A stretch of 64,000 nucleotides of DNA from CAYUYV01 sp964561475 (GTDB lineage: Bacteria > Pseudomonadota > Alphaproteobacteria > JAJFIK01): assembly GCA_964561475.1 (NCBI GenBank), contig CAZLPU010000001.1, forward strand, positions 131,455 to 195,454. The letters run 5' to 3'. Within the stretch, counting starts at the first letter, position 1. Every line of letters begins with the position of its first letter. The position numbers were made by a program, and so were the translations under genes. Under the pieces are notes generated by a model. It ran no database searches. It worked only from the letters and a program-made list of their open reading frames with translations, and was not told the origin of the DNA. Of the stretch, positions 34,597 to 41,920 are shown in pieces.

Positions 34597-35118
34597 GTGA
34601 CAACCATCATGGACCCTACGGACGAGCGTGATCCTGTCTCGCGCCGGCTTGCCGAACGGCCGGACGAGATCAGGGGCGTCGTGGGCCTGCTCGATATCCG
34701 CAAGCCCAGAGGCAATGTCCTTCTGGACAGGCTCGAGGAACTCATCAGTGCACGGCTTCCTGGCGTCACAGTCAGGCGTTACACCAAGCCGACCTTTACC
34801 AAGCCGTGTCCGGACGACCTGCGCCAGCAGATCAAGTCGGAATGCGGTTTCGTTGTGGAAGCGCTGGCTGATTGAGGCTCATGCACGACATGCAGTATGC
34901 ATGACACTGTGTGGTTCGAGATCGAAGGCATTCCCTCGGTAACCATCGCATCAAGCGAATTCGAACAGGCCGCTATTGCTCAGGCCACGGCACTCGGACT
35001 GCCCCAGGCCCGTTTTCTCCTGGTGGATCATCCGATCCAGGATGCAACGGATGCGGAAATGCAGGCCAAGGCGGATGGGGTCGTCGACGCGGTTCTTGCG
35101 GCGCTGAAATCGGACTGA
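34597..35118 (+). CDS. UGSC-family selenoprotein (in-frame UGA = Sec93)
   Basis: 173 aa if the TGA at 34873-34875 is read as selenocysteine. The frame continues without another stop to TGA 35116-35118. The junction reads VVEALAD-U-GSCTTCSMHDTVWFEIEG, exactly the UGSC motif that names this family; a further CxxC-like Cys pair follows. Upstream residues (GVVGLLDIRKPRGNVLLDRLEELI) and downstream residues (SVTIASSEFEQAAIAQATALGLP) also fit one Rossmann-like fold protein. Start GTG 34597 has AAGGAGG seven bases upstream. selA, selB and selC lie immediately before it, and a hairpin follows the UGA. Function is presumably thiol/selenol redox or transfer, substrate unknown. Confidence 0.93.
34876..34904 (+). 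promoter_or_regulatory. Candidate bacterial SECIS hairpin
   Basis: Three bases after the UGA begins a perfect 7-bp stem TCATGCA / TGCATGA (34879-34885 and 34898-34904) with a 12-nt loop CGACATGCAGTA containing G and U. Bacterial SECIS elements lie inside the coding region directly after the UGA and present a G/U-containing loop to SelB, which this matches in position and size. Confidence 0.72.
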
Positions 35119-35138
35119 CCGGACGCAACTCTGGTCCC

Positions 35139-35180
35139 ATGGCCCATCGGAAGGGGTTCCGGTGGGCCATCTTTATCTTT
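35139..35180 (+). terminator. Rho-independent terminator after the selenoprotein
   Basis: 14-bp stem with one wobble pair: 35139-35152 pairs with 35157-35170 around a GGGG loop, followed by a T-rich tail (ctttatctttt). It closes the selenoprotein transcript before the next gene's ribosome-binding site. Confidence 0.85.
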
Positions 35181-35222
35181 TGAAGACTGAACTGATCCGT
35201 ACGGGAAAAAAGGGGGCTGGAT

Positions 35223-36587
35223 ATGCTGGAACCAGACAAGCGGGATAACCCAAATCCGTCCATCATGGTGGATCCGCCGGGATGGGTGCGCTATCTGGCG
35301 CGCTGGCAGATGAGGGATGTTCTGGATACAGGACGGATCAAGGCCCAGAGAGAGCGTTTCGAAGCCCGCCGCAAGCAGGCCAATGAGCCGCATACGGTGG
35401 ACTATTTCCACCAGCTCGATGATCCCTACTCTCATTTGACCGCCCAGGTCCTGGCCCGGTTCGCCGAGCGGTACAATGTGACGATCCGGCCCCATCTCAT
35501 CCGCGCGTCCGGCGGGCGCAATCAACCGGAGGCGGAGAAACTCGCGGTTTTGGCACGCCGGGACGCCAGTCTGATTGGGCCGCATTTCAGCCTGTCCTTT
35601 CCGGAGCAGGCAGGTACCGTGCCCGATGATGTGCTGACCCACAAAGCCGCCCGCATTCTCGCCGGCCTTTCCGGTTCGGAGTTCATTGCCCAGATCGCTG
35701 GTATCAGCGAGGCCCTCTGGTCCGGAGATCGTGACCGGATCGTCAATCACCCCTCGCCCATGGCATCAGGCGATCAGGCCATTCAGGCGATCAGCGACGG
35801 TTCGGACCTGCTTCATAAGATGGGCCATTACTCCGGGGCCACCCTTTACTATGGCGGTGAATGGTATTGGGGCGTGGACCGGCTTTTCCACCTGGAAGAC
35901 AGGCTTCGGGAGCTGGGTCTTTGCACCGCGCCCGATGAGCCGTTCCTCGCCCCGCGCCCGTCCCTGGACGTGACCGGGATTGATGCGAGCGCACTGCGTC
36001 TTGATTTCTATCCTTCCCTCAATTCGCCCTACACATCGATCATCTTTGACCGGACCATCGCCCTGAAGAACGCCTGTGGCATCGAGTTCCACCACAAGCC
36101 GGTGTTGCCCATGATCATGCGAGGCGTCCCGGCGACTCGGGCCAAAATGCGCTACATCCTGTTCGATACAAAGCGGGAGGCGGATTATTTCGGGGTACCC
36201 TTTGGCAACGCGATCACGCCGATTGGCACGCCGACCCGCAAGGCCTATTCACTGCTGCCCTGGGCCAGGGAACAGGGCAAGGATGAGGTCCTGATGAGCG
36301 AAATGCTGCGTGGCGCATTCTCCAAAGGCCTCCCGCTCCACACATCAAGCGGTATGCGCAAGGCCGTCGAGGCCGCGGGGCTTGACTGGAGCGAGGCTGA
36401 AAAGCGGATCGGTGATGAAAGCTGGAAGGCTTTTGTCGAGCAGAACCAGAAAGAAATGATCCAGGACATGGGCCTGTGGGGTGTGCCATCCTTCAGGCTG
36501 TCCGGCGGGGGCGGTGAGGACGTGGCTGTCTGGGGACAGGACCGTCTCTGGGTGATCGCGGCGGAGATCCGCCGACGCTGCCAATAA
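35223..36587 (+). CDS. Double DsbA/GST-kappa-fold protein (2-hydroxychromene-2-carboxylate isomerase-like)
   Basis: 454 aa made of two related thioredoxin-like halves. The first starts VDYFHQLDDPYSHLTAQVLARFAERYNVTIRPHLI, the second LDFYPSLNSPYTSIIFDRTIALKNACGIEFHHKPVLP. Each has the S-P-Y-S/T element at the N-terminus of the first helix used by GST-kappa and HCCA isomerases to bind glutathione. The second half ends WGVPSFRL, with the cis-Pro loop of this fold. Single-domain relatives are about 200 aa, so this is an in-line duplication. No export signal. The ATG follows GGGGGCTGG. Substrate unknown. Confidence 0.85.
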   Translation: MLEPDKRDNPNPSIMVDPPGWVRYLARWQMRDVLDTGRIKAQRERFEARRKQANEPHTVDYFHQLDDPYSHLTAQVLARFAERYNVTIRPHLIRASGGRNQPEAEKLAVLARRDASLIGPHFSLSFPEQAGTVPDDVLTHKAARILAGLSGSEFIAQIAGISEALWSGDRDRIVNHPSPMASGDQAIQAISDGSDLLHKMGHYSGATLYYGGEWYWGVDRLFHLEDRLRELGLCTAPDEPFLAPRPSLDVTGIDASALRLDFYPSLNSPYTSIIFDRTIALKNACGIEFHHKPVLPMIMRGVPATRAKMRYILFDTKREADYFGVPFGNAITPIGTPTRKAYSLLPWAREQGKDEVLMSEMLRGAFSKGLPLHTSSGMRKAVEAAGLDWSEAEKRIGDESWKAFVEQNQKEMIQDMGLWGVPSFRLSGGGGEDVAVWGQDRLWVIAAEIRRRCQ

Positions 36588-36624
36588 TCAGCTTACAGCA
36601 CATCGAGAGGAAGGGAACCGGGTA

Positions 36625-37302
36625 ATGCATTATGATGACGTGATTATGGGACGCCGGAGCATCAGGGGATACAAGCCGGACCCCGTGCCCAAGGAACTGG
36701 TGCAGGAGGTGCTCAGCCTCGCCATGCGCGCGCCATCCTCCTACAATACTCAGCCCTGGAACTTTTACGTCATCTCCGGCGAGCCCCTCGACCGGATCCG
36801 TGCCGGCAATACGGAGCGCAATGTTGCCGGCACCCGTCCTACCCTTGAGGTGCGCTACCACGGTGAATACGAGGGCATTCACCGGCAGCGCCAGATCGAA
36901 GTGGCCAAGCAGCTTTTCGGTGTCATGGGCATCGAACGCCATGACAAGGAGGCACGCTGGGAATGGGTGCTGCGGGGGTTCCGTCAGTTCGACGCCCCGG
37001 TCTCCATTGTCGTGACCTATGACCGGGACCTGCTCGGCGGTGATATCGGGCCCTTCGATTGCGGTGGTATCGCCAATGCCATCGTGAATGCTGCCTGGTC
37101 CAGGGGCCTGGGCTGCGTGATCAACAGCCAGGGCATCATGCAGACACCGGTGGTGCGCGAACATGCGGGCATTCCGGACGATCAGGTGATCATGATCTGC
37201 ATCGCCATGGGCTTTCCCGATGAAACCTTCCCGGCCAATGGGGTGGTCACGAACCGCAAGCCCGTGGAAGAAGCCGCCCATTTCGTGGGCTTCGATGACT
37301 GA
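36625..37302 (+). CDS. Nitroreductase family FMN oxidoreductase
   Basis: 225 aa, a typical size for a homodimeric FMN enzyme using NAD(P)H. Motifs: N-terminal RRSIRGYKPDPVPKEL (FMN phosphate contacts), APSSYNTQPWNFYVI, and C-terminal GLGCVINSQ...MICIAMGFPDE. It lies 37 bp after the double GST-kappa-fold gene and is probably in the same transcript. GAGAGGAAGG precedes the ATG. Physiological substrate unknown; many relatives reduce enoyl or nitroaromatic compounds. Confidence 0.93.
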   Translation: MHYDDVIMGRRSIRGYKPDPVPKELVQEVLSLAMRAPSSYNTQPWNFYVISGEPLDRIRAGNTERNVAGTRPTLEVRYHGEYEGIHRQRQIEVAKQLFGVMGIERHDKEARWEWVLRGFRQFDAPVSIVVTYDRDLLGGDIGPFDCGGIANAIVNAAWSRGLGCVINSQGIMQTPVVREHAGIPDDQVIMICIAMGFPDETFPANGVVTNRKPVEEAAHFVGFDD

Positions 37303-37374
37303 ACCGGTCCTCCGATGGCAGCACCCCTGCGCCGTTTGGGCTGGAAGGCTGCGTACCGAGAGCGGTGAGTGTCT

Positions 37375-37986
37375 CTAGGCCTGGGCGCTGGGGCGGGCGG
37401 AGACGCTGTCGTGCCAGCGTTTCAGGTGGACGAGACTGTCATCATAGGGAACGCCCACCAGCCCGGCGCCAAAATCGATGGTGGCCAGAGCCACAACATC
37501 CACAATGGAATAGCGTTCGCCTGCCAGGAATTCATTTTCTGCAAGCTGGTCATCCAGAACCTTGTAGCCTATGGCGGCGCGCTTGCGGTTCTGTTCGGCG
37601 GCTTTGGGAATCTGTTCGATCAGGCCCGCCGTCAACGGATGGCCATGGATCCAGACCATACCAATGGGGACCATGAGCCCCAGTTCCACCCGGCGCAGCC
37701 ACATCTCCACAATAGCCTTTTCAAGGGCGGTGGCTCCGAACAGGGGCGGATTAGGGTGCAGTTCCTCGAAGTAGCGGCAGATGGCCACGGATTCCGCGAT
37801 ACAGGTGCCGTCGTCGAGTTCAAGGACCGGAATGCCGCCGACCGGGTTCTTGGCCAAGAATTCCGGTGTTCTGCTCTGGCGCTGACGGATATCGACCTGT
37901 TCCGTGGGAACACGAATACCTTTTTCTGCAAGAAAGATCCGTACCCGCCGCGGGTTCGGGGCCGCCTCGTTATCATAAAGAATCAT
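37375..37986 (-). CDS. Glutathione S-transferase
   Basis: 203 aa cytosolic GST. The N-terminal thioredoxin-like domain reads MILYDNEAAPNPRRVRIFLAEKGI, and the glutathione site includes NPVGGIPVLELDDGTCIAESVAICRYFEE. The C-terminal helical domain ends with a typical FLAGERYSIVDVVALATIDF segment (N-capping box S-x-x-D). The N-terminal Asn-Pro-Arg-Arg region suggests a bacterial class using Ser/Asn/Cys rather than Tyr. It is convergent with the nitroreductase and only 50 bp from soxA, but upstream of no sox gene. Confidence 0.93.
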   Translation of the reverse strand: MILYDNEAAPNPRRVRIFLAEKGIRVPTEQVDIRQRQSRTPEFLAKNPVGGIPVLELDDGTCIAESVAICRYFEELHPNPPLFGATALEKAIVEMWLRRVELGLMVPIGMVWIHGHPLTAGLIEQIPKAAEQNRKRAAIGYKVLDDQLAENEFLAGERYSIVDVVALATIDFGAGLVGVPYDDSLVHLKRWHDSVSARPSAQA

Positions 37987-38036
37987 GGGTCTTGTCCTTG
38001 CCGTTGGGCGTGTTCTGCTCCGAGCCTGAAACTCTT

Positions 38037-38843
38037 CTATCGGCGTACGGAGGGTGTTTCAATGGGCAGGCCGCCGGAGCGGTGGGCGAGGTAGTATTCA
38101 AGGGCCACATATTCTTCCGAACCAAGAGCGCGGGGCTCGGCGCGAACGCCCTTGTCGCAATCATGAAACCGGCGGTGGAGGGAGCCAAGGGCCTGCCACT
38201 CGAACCGGTAGGTGGGAAACCCGTTGCCGTGGCCCTGGCTGATGGTATCTCCCCGGAGTTTCTGGCCCCAATGTTCGTTGTGGCATTGGGAACAGGCCAG
38301 ATTGAGCTGCCCCCGTCTGGTGAAGAAATACTGCTCGCCCCGTTCGAAATAGGGACGGGTTGCGGTGGTCAGTTCCACCTGCCGCGGTGCGCCGTTGGAC
38401 AGTGACGACACATAGGCGGTCAGGCTGAGCAGTTCGTCGCTTTCATAGGCGAGGTCCGGTTGATCCTGATGGCGTTCCCGACACAGATTGATCCGGCCTT
38501 CGATGTTCACCATCACGCCGCTTGCCTTGTCGATGGACGGGTAACGGGCTGCCGCACCATCAAGAGCCGTTTCCGGTTCGCTGTGGCATGACGCGCAGGC
38601 CGGGGCTTCCCCAGCAGGGGCACTGAAAAGGGCCTCCCCGCGATCCACCCAGAGATAGCCGGGATTGCCGAAGCTGTCGTTCTGTAGCGCCTGGGTTTCC
38701 GGGGTGAGGAAGGCGGTGCCAGAGCGGATTTCATCCGGGGACAGGCCCGATGGTTTCGCCATGTCGGGCGAGGTATTGTCCCCCGGCTGACCACAAGAGG
38801 CAAGCACCAGAGCGAGGCCGGCCATGGCAATCCGCCCCGTCAT
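38037..38843 (-). CDS. soxA: Sulfur oxidation diheme cytochrome SoxA (predicted lipoprotein)
   Basis: 268 aa. SoxAX attaches sulfur substrates to SoxYZ. Two heme sites, CASCH and CSQCH, are present, plus the conserved C-terminal Cys in FHDCDKGVRAEP, the persulfide-type heme ligand at the active site. The N-terminus MTGRIAMAGLALVLASCGQ carries a lipobox (LASC), so the protein is probably membrane-anchored, unlike the soluble SoxA of model sulfur oxidisers. ATG 38843 overlaps the soxZ stop (ATGA). It is the last gene of the operon. Confidence 0.94.
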   Translation of the reverse strand: MTGRIAMAGLALVLASCGQPGDNTSPDMAKPSGLSPDEIRSGTAFLTPETQALQNDSFGNPGYLWVDRGEALFSAPAGEAPACASCHSEPETALDGAAARYPSIDKASGVMVNIEGRINLCRERHQDQPDLAYESDELLSLTAYVSSLSNGAPRQVELTTATRPYFERGEQYFFTRRGQLNLACSQCHNEHWGQKLRGDTISQGHGNGFPTYRFEWQALGSLHRRFHDCDKGVRAEPRALGSEEYVALEYYLAHRSGGLPIETPSVRR

Positions 38844-39160
38844 GTCACCGACAGGTCCGCGCTCTCGGACCAGCTTTGCCCATCCTGATCGGTCCACCGG
38901 AACTCCAGGGTGCCGCTTTGGGTGGCTTTGGTGTGAAAGGTGAGGAAGGGGTCGGCTGCCACCGTCGGATAGAAATCCGCCTGGAACACTTTCTCCCCAT
39001 TGTAGAGGCATTCGAAGGTCGTGATGATGTCCCGGGGAATTTCCTCGCCCCTGGAGCCCCGGCGAAAGCCGCTTTCCATGGGGTGACGGATCAGGGCCTT
39101 CAGTTCCATGATTTCTCCGGCCTGGGCCGTTTCGGGCACGGCGATACGGATGGCGGCCAT
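38840..39160 (-). CDS. soxZ: Thiosulfate oxidation carrier subunit SoxZ
   Basis: 106 aa. Immunoglobulin-like partner of SoxY in the periplasmic sulfur carrier. Family features: IRIAVPETAQAGEIMELKALIRHPMESGFRR, IPRDIITTFECLYNGEKVF, and a C-terminal TLEFRWTDQDGQSWS. No signal peptide, as usual, since it is co-exported with the Tat-dependent SoxY. The ATG has GGGAGGAAAG upstream. Confidence 0.95.
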   Translation of the reverse strand: MAAIRIAVPETAQAGEIMELKALIRHPMESGFRRGSRGEEIPRDIITTFECLYNGEKVFQADFYPTVAADPFLTFHTKATQSGTLEFRWTDQDGQSWSESADLSVT

Positions 39161-39174
39161 GGTCTTTCCTCCCT

Positions 39175-39672
39175 TTACAGAATGACGCAGGCGGCCAGGG
39201 TGACCAGGGTCTCCGCCCGGCCCGACCAGAGCGAGCCGTCATTCATTTCTGCCACCGCATGGACAATCTGTGTACCCGCAAGGCGGATGCGCGTGGAGAC
39301 CACGGCCTTGCCGGAGGCCGGACCGAGATGGAACTGGGCCACGGTGGCAACCGGGTTTCGCTCGGAAATGATCCCGATACGCCGCACATAATCCTCGTCG
39401 ATCATGGGGCTTTCGACACTCACCGAAAGAGGTACGGAAAATCCGTTCTCGGAAATAGGGGGAAGCTCCAGGGTAACCTTGCCGTCCTGGATATCAGCGG
39501 TGCCGAACAATTCAATGATGGCGGCCCGGGCATCTTCCGGCGCCGCCTGGACCGGCAGTGGCACGAGGCTCACCGCAGCAAGGCCCGCACCAGCACCAAG
39601 AACCGTGCGCCGGGTCATGGTCCGTGGGCCCACAGATCCAAAAGGCCTGTTATCGGGGTTATTATCCTGCAT
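39175..39672 (-). CDS. soxY: Thiosulfate oxidation carrier protein SoxY with atypical C-terminus
   Basis: 165 aa, exported by Tat (TRRTVLGAGAGLAAVSL). SoxY carries sulfur on a Cys in a flexible C-terminal GGCGG arm. Here the reading frame ends TLAACVIL: a Cys remains four residues from the end, but the flanking glycines are replaced by Ala-Ala and Val-Ile-Leu. The body is a normal SoxY (LFGTADIQDGKVTLELPPISENGFSVPLSVSVESPM, YVRRIGIISERNPVATVAQFHLGP). The start overlaps soxX by 11 bases and has GGGGATCAGG before it. Confidence 0.92.
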   Translation of the reverse strand: MQDNNPDNRPFGSVGPRTMTRRTVLGAGAGLAAVSLVPLPVQAAPEDARAAIIELFGTADIQDGKVTLELPPISENGFSVPLSVSVESPMIDEDYVRRIGIISERNPVATVAQFHLGPASGKAVVSTRIRLAGTQIVHAVAEMNDGSLWSGRAETLVTLAACVIL

Positions 39673-40171
39673 CCTGATCCCCTTTCCGCTCAGACAGGTA
39701 GGCCACCAGATGTTCGATGGCTTGGGCCCGGAGCACTGGTTCTCCCGTAAAGGCCGGGTCTACCTGGTTGAGACCTTGAACCCTGTAATAGGCGGGCATG
39801 ATGGACCCGGTCGCAACCCGTTCAATATCTGCAATCCGCAGCCGGATCTGCCCCGGGGTCAGACGGGCGCCGACACCTGTCAGGTCCGGCCCCACATTCC
39901 CCTGAAATTCCGCATCAAGACCGGCGATCCGGTGGCAAAGCACACAATGGCCCTCGTCGCGCTCCACAAAGATCCGCTGCCCGAGGGTTGCGTCTCCCGC
40001 TTCATCCGTGAGGGGATCAGGGATCGCATCACCGACGATCTGGCTTTCTGCGATCAGGGGTGGAGCGCTTGGGTCATTGTGGGTCGGATCACAGGCGCCC
40101 AGCAGAGCGGCGAGGGCGACTGGGGCGATGGTGCTGCGCGAGATGCGCGTTCCAACCAGACCCGGGCCCAT
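39662..40171 (-). CDS. soxX: Sulfur oxidation monoheme cytochrome SoxX (predicted lipoprotein)
   Basis: 169 aa. One heme site CVLCH after GQRIFVERDEGH; the distal Met lies in ATGSIMPAYYR; NVGPDLTGVGARLTPGQIRLRI is the usual cytochrome c core. The N-terminus ends in a lipobox (ALLGAC), so it is probably lipid-anchored like the SoxA of this operon. ATG 40171 shares one base with the stop of the preceding flavoprotein gene (TGATG). Forms SoxAX with soxA three genes downstream. Confidence 0.93.
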   Translation of the reverse strand: MGPGLVGTRISRSTIAPVALAALLGACDPTHNDPSAPPLIAESQIVGDAIPDPLTDEAGDATLGQRIFVERDEGHCVLCHRIAGLDAEFQGNVGPDLTGVGARLTPGQIRLRIADIERVATGSIMPAYYRVQGLNQVDPAFTGEPVLRAQAIEHLVAYLSERKGDQDAG

Positions 40172-41439
40172 CAGCCGAACGTCTCCATGGTGATGGCCCG
40201 GAACCAGTCCGCCGCCTGGCCGGCTTCCGCCTGGCGCACGGTCTGGTCCGCGGCGAGGGGACTGATACCGCCTGCCCCCGGCACATCCGCAAAGCGGCCA
40301 TCCGCATTGGAATACACCCCAGCAATGGAAACTGCCGTGTCCGGAGTAACATAGGAATAGCAGGTGTTGGCCAGAATGGTCGGTTCCGGCTCCAACCCCG
40401 CAAGCATGCGGGCAACCTGGATGGCGCACACCTTGCCCTGAAGATTGGCTGAGAAGGCTGATTTTGGCATCGGCGCGGCAATGGTCGCATCACCGATGAC
40501 ATGCATGCCCGGCTGCAAAGGCGATTCAAAGGAGATGGCGTCAATGGGGCACCAGCCGGTCCGGTCCGCCACACCAGCCCGCTCCGCAATAGCGGAAGCC
40601 TTCTGTGGGGGGATGATGTTGGCAACATCCGCCTTGATGGTCTCGAAATCCGTTTCCAGGGTCATGGTCGCGGGGTCCACCCGGGACACCCGTCCGTCAT
40701 TGCTGGCACCGCGCCATTCCAGAACATTGGGATAATGCTCCGCCCACGCCTCAAGGAACAGGGGCTTTTTGGAGAACGTGTCCTTGGCATCGAGCAGAAG
40801 CAGTTTTGACCTGGGTTTTCGCGCCTTGAGGAAATGGGCGATCATGCTGGCCCGCTCATAGGGTCCGGGCGGACACCGGAACGGGGCGGCGGGTGCGGCG
40901 ATAACCACAAGGCCGCCGTCTTCCATGGCCTCAAGCTGTGCAGACAGGCGCAGGGTCTGGGGTCCGGCCTTCCAGGCATGGGGCATGACCTGGGCTGCGG
41001 CTTCATCGTAGCCCTCTAGGGCACCCCAGCGAAGATCGATGCCGGGGGACAGGATCAGCCGGTCCCACGGGAGTTCCGTGCCGTCTTCCAGGATGGCCAC
41101 TTTCCGCTGAGCGTCTACATCCCGTGCCTTGGACCGCACGAGGGTGATGCCTTCCGCCGTCAGAGCATCATACCGGAATGTGATCGAGGGCATGTCCCGC
41201 AGTCCGGCCAGCACGAGATTGCTGAACGGGCAGGACACGAACCGGTCCTGGGGCTCGACCAGGGTGACCTGGATCGACGGGACGGCCTGTTTGAGGGCCC
41301 GGGCCGCGGACGCGCCGCCATAGCCGCCGCCGATCACGACCACCTTCGCCGCCGTTTTGGCCAGGGCGGCCGAGCCGGGAAATGCCGCCGTGCCTGCCAT
41401 GGCGGCCAACATGGTGCGGCGGGAGAGGGCGCTGTCCAT
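40171..41439 (-). CDS. fccB: Flavocytochrome c sulfide dehydrogenase flavoprotein subunit (FccB/SoxF-type)
   Basis: 422 aa periplasmic FAD enzyme oxidising sulfide. Tat signal SRRTMLAAMAGTAAF; dinucleotide fold KVVVIGGGYGGASAARALK; redox-active cysteines in FVSCPFSNLVLAG and GWCPIDAISFES; C-terminal FAD site GDATIAAPMPKSAFSANLQGK. The upstream cytochrome (1 bp away) is the natural electron-accepting subunit. The SoxF name would be equally fitting given the soxXYZA genes downstream. Confidence 0.92.
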   Translation of the reverse strand: MDSALSRRTMLAAMAGTAAFPGSAALAKTAAKVVVIGGGYGGASAARALKQAVPSIQVTLVEPQDRFVSCPFSNLVLAGLRDMPSITFRYDALTAEGITLVRSKARDVDAQRKVAILEDGTELPWDRLILSPGIDLRWGALEGYDEAAAQVMPHAWKAGPQTLRLSAQLEAMEDGGLVVIAAPAAPFRCPPGPYERASMIAHFLKARKPRSKLLLLDAKDTFSKKPLFLEAWAEHYPNVLEWRGASNDGRVSRVDPATMTLETDFETIKADVANIIPPQKASAIAERAGVADRTGWCPIDAISFESPLQPGMHVIGDATIAAPMPKSAFSANLQGKVCAIQVARMLAGLEPEPTILANTCYSYVTPDTAVSIAGVYSNADGRFADVPGAGGISPLAADQTVRQAEAGQAADWFRAITMETFG

Positions 41440-41440
41440 G

Positions 41441-41920
41441 TCAGGGCTCCTCAGATGTCGAGGGGATTGCGATGGAAGCGGGGCCTGCGCGGGAGGCTTC
41501 GAGATAGGCTGCGATGGCCTCAATCTCCGCCTCTGAATACCCACGGGCCAGCCGGTGCATCACGGTCGTACCGTCGTCATCAGCCTTGTAGGCCTTGAGG
41601 AGATCGGCGATCGTGGCCCCATCAAGGGATGTGAGATCGGTGAGATGGGTCTGCCCCGGCCAGTGGCAGCCGCTGCAGGAAGCCGCAAGACTGGCTGCCC
41701 TGCTCAGACCCGGGGCGGCGCTGTCGGCACCCGTGTAGTCGGCGGGAGAGGCCGCTTTTGGCGTCCCCTCTCCTGATGCTGACGGCCCGGATACAGATGG
41801 CCCGGATATGGATGGCTCACATACAGATGGCTGTTTGGCCTGCGCCGATGCAGCCGCACCGGCGCCGGCCAGTACGACCAGCAGACCCAAACCAAGAAGG
41901 GCTGCGCCCGGAGTGCTCAT
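41441..41920 (-). CDS. Periplasmic monoheme cytochrome c (FccA-like)
   Basis: 159 aa. Signal peptide (LLGLGLLVVLAGAGAAASAQA), a Ser/Pro/Gly linker encoded by a 15-bp array, then one heme site CSGCH and a likely axial Met in TTVMHRLARGYSEAEIEAIAAYLE. This C-terminal pattern is common in FCSD cytochrome subunits. It lies between the molybdenum hydroxylase and the sulfide dehydrogenase and could serve either. ATG 41920 shares one base with the upstream stop; GTG 41923 is an alternative. Confidence 0.88.
   Translation of the reverse strand: MSTPGAALLGLGLLVVLAGAGAAASAQAKQPSVCEPSISGPSVSGPSASGEGTPKAASPADYTGADSAAPGLSRAASLAASCSGCHWPGQTHLTDLTSLDGATIADLLKAYKADDDGTTVMHRLARGYSEAEIEAIAAYLEASRAGPASIAIPSTSEEP
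41775..41834 (-). repeat. 15-bp tandem array in the cytochrome c linker
   Basis: Four units on the plus strand: gatgctgacggcccg, gatacagatggcccg, gatatggatggctca, catacagatggctgt. On the coding strand they give PSxSG-type pentads between signal peptide and heme domain. Confidence 0.88.

Noticed and set aside
34570..34875. Truncated short gene followed by a separate ORF at 34897-35118
   Set aside because: The two frames are the same frame across one TGA, the junction reads UGSC, a hairpin follows and the sel genes adjoin. Selenocysteine read-through explains it better than a pseudogene.
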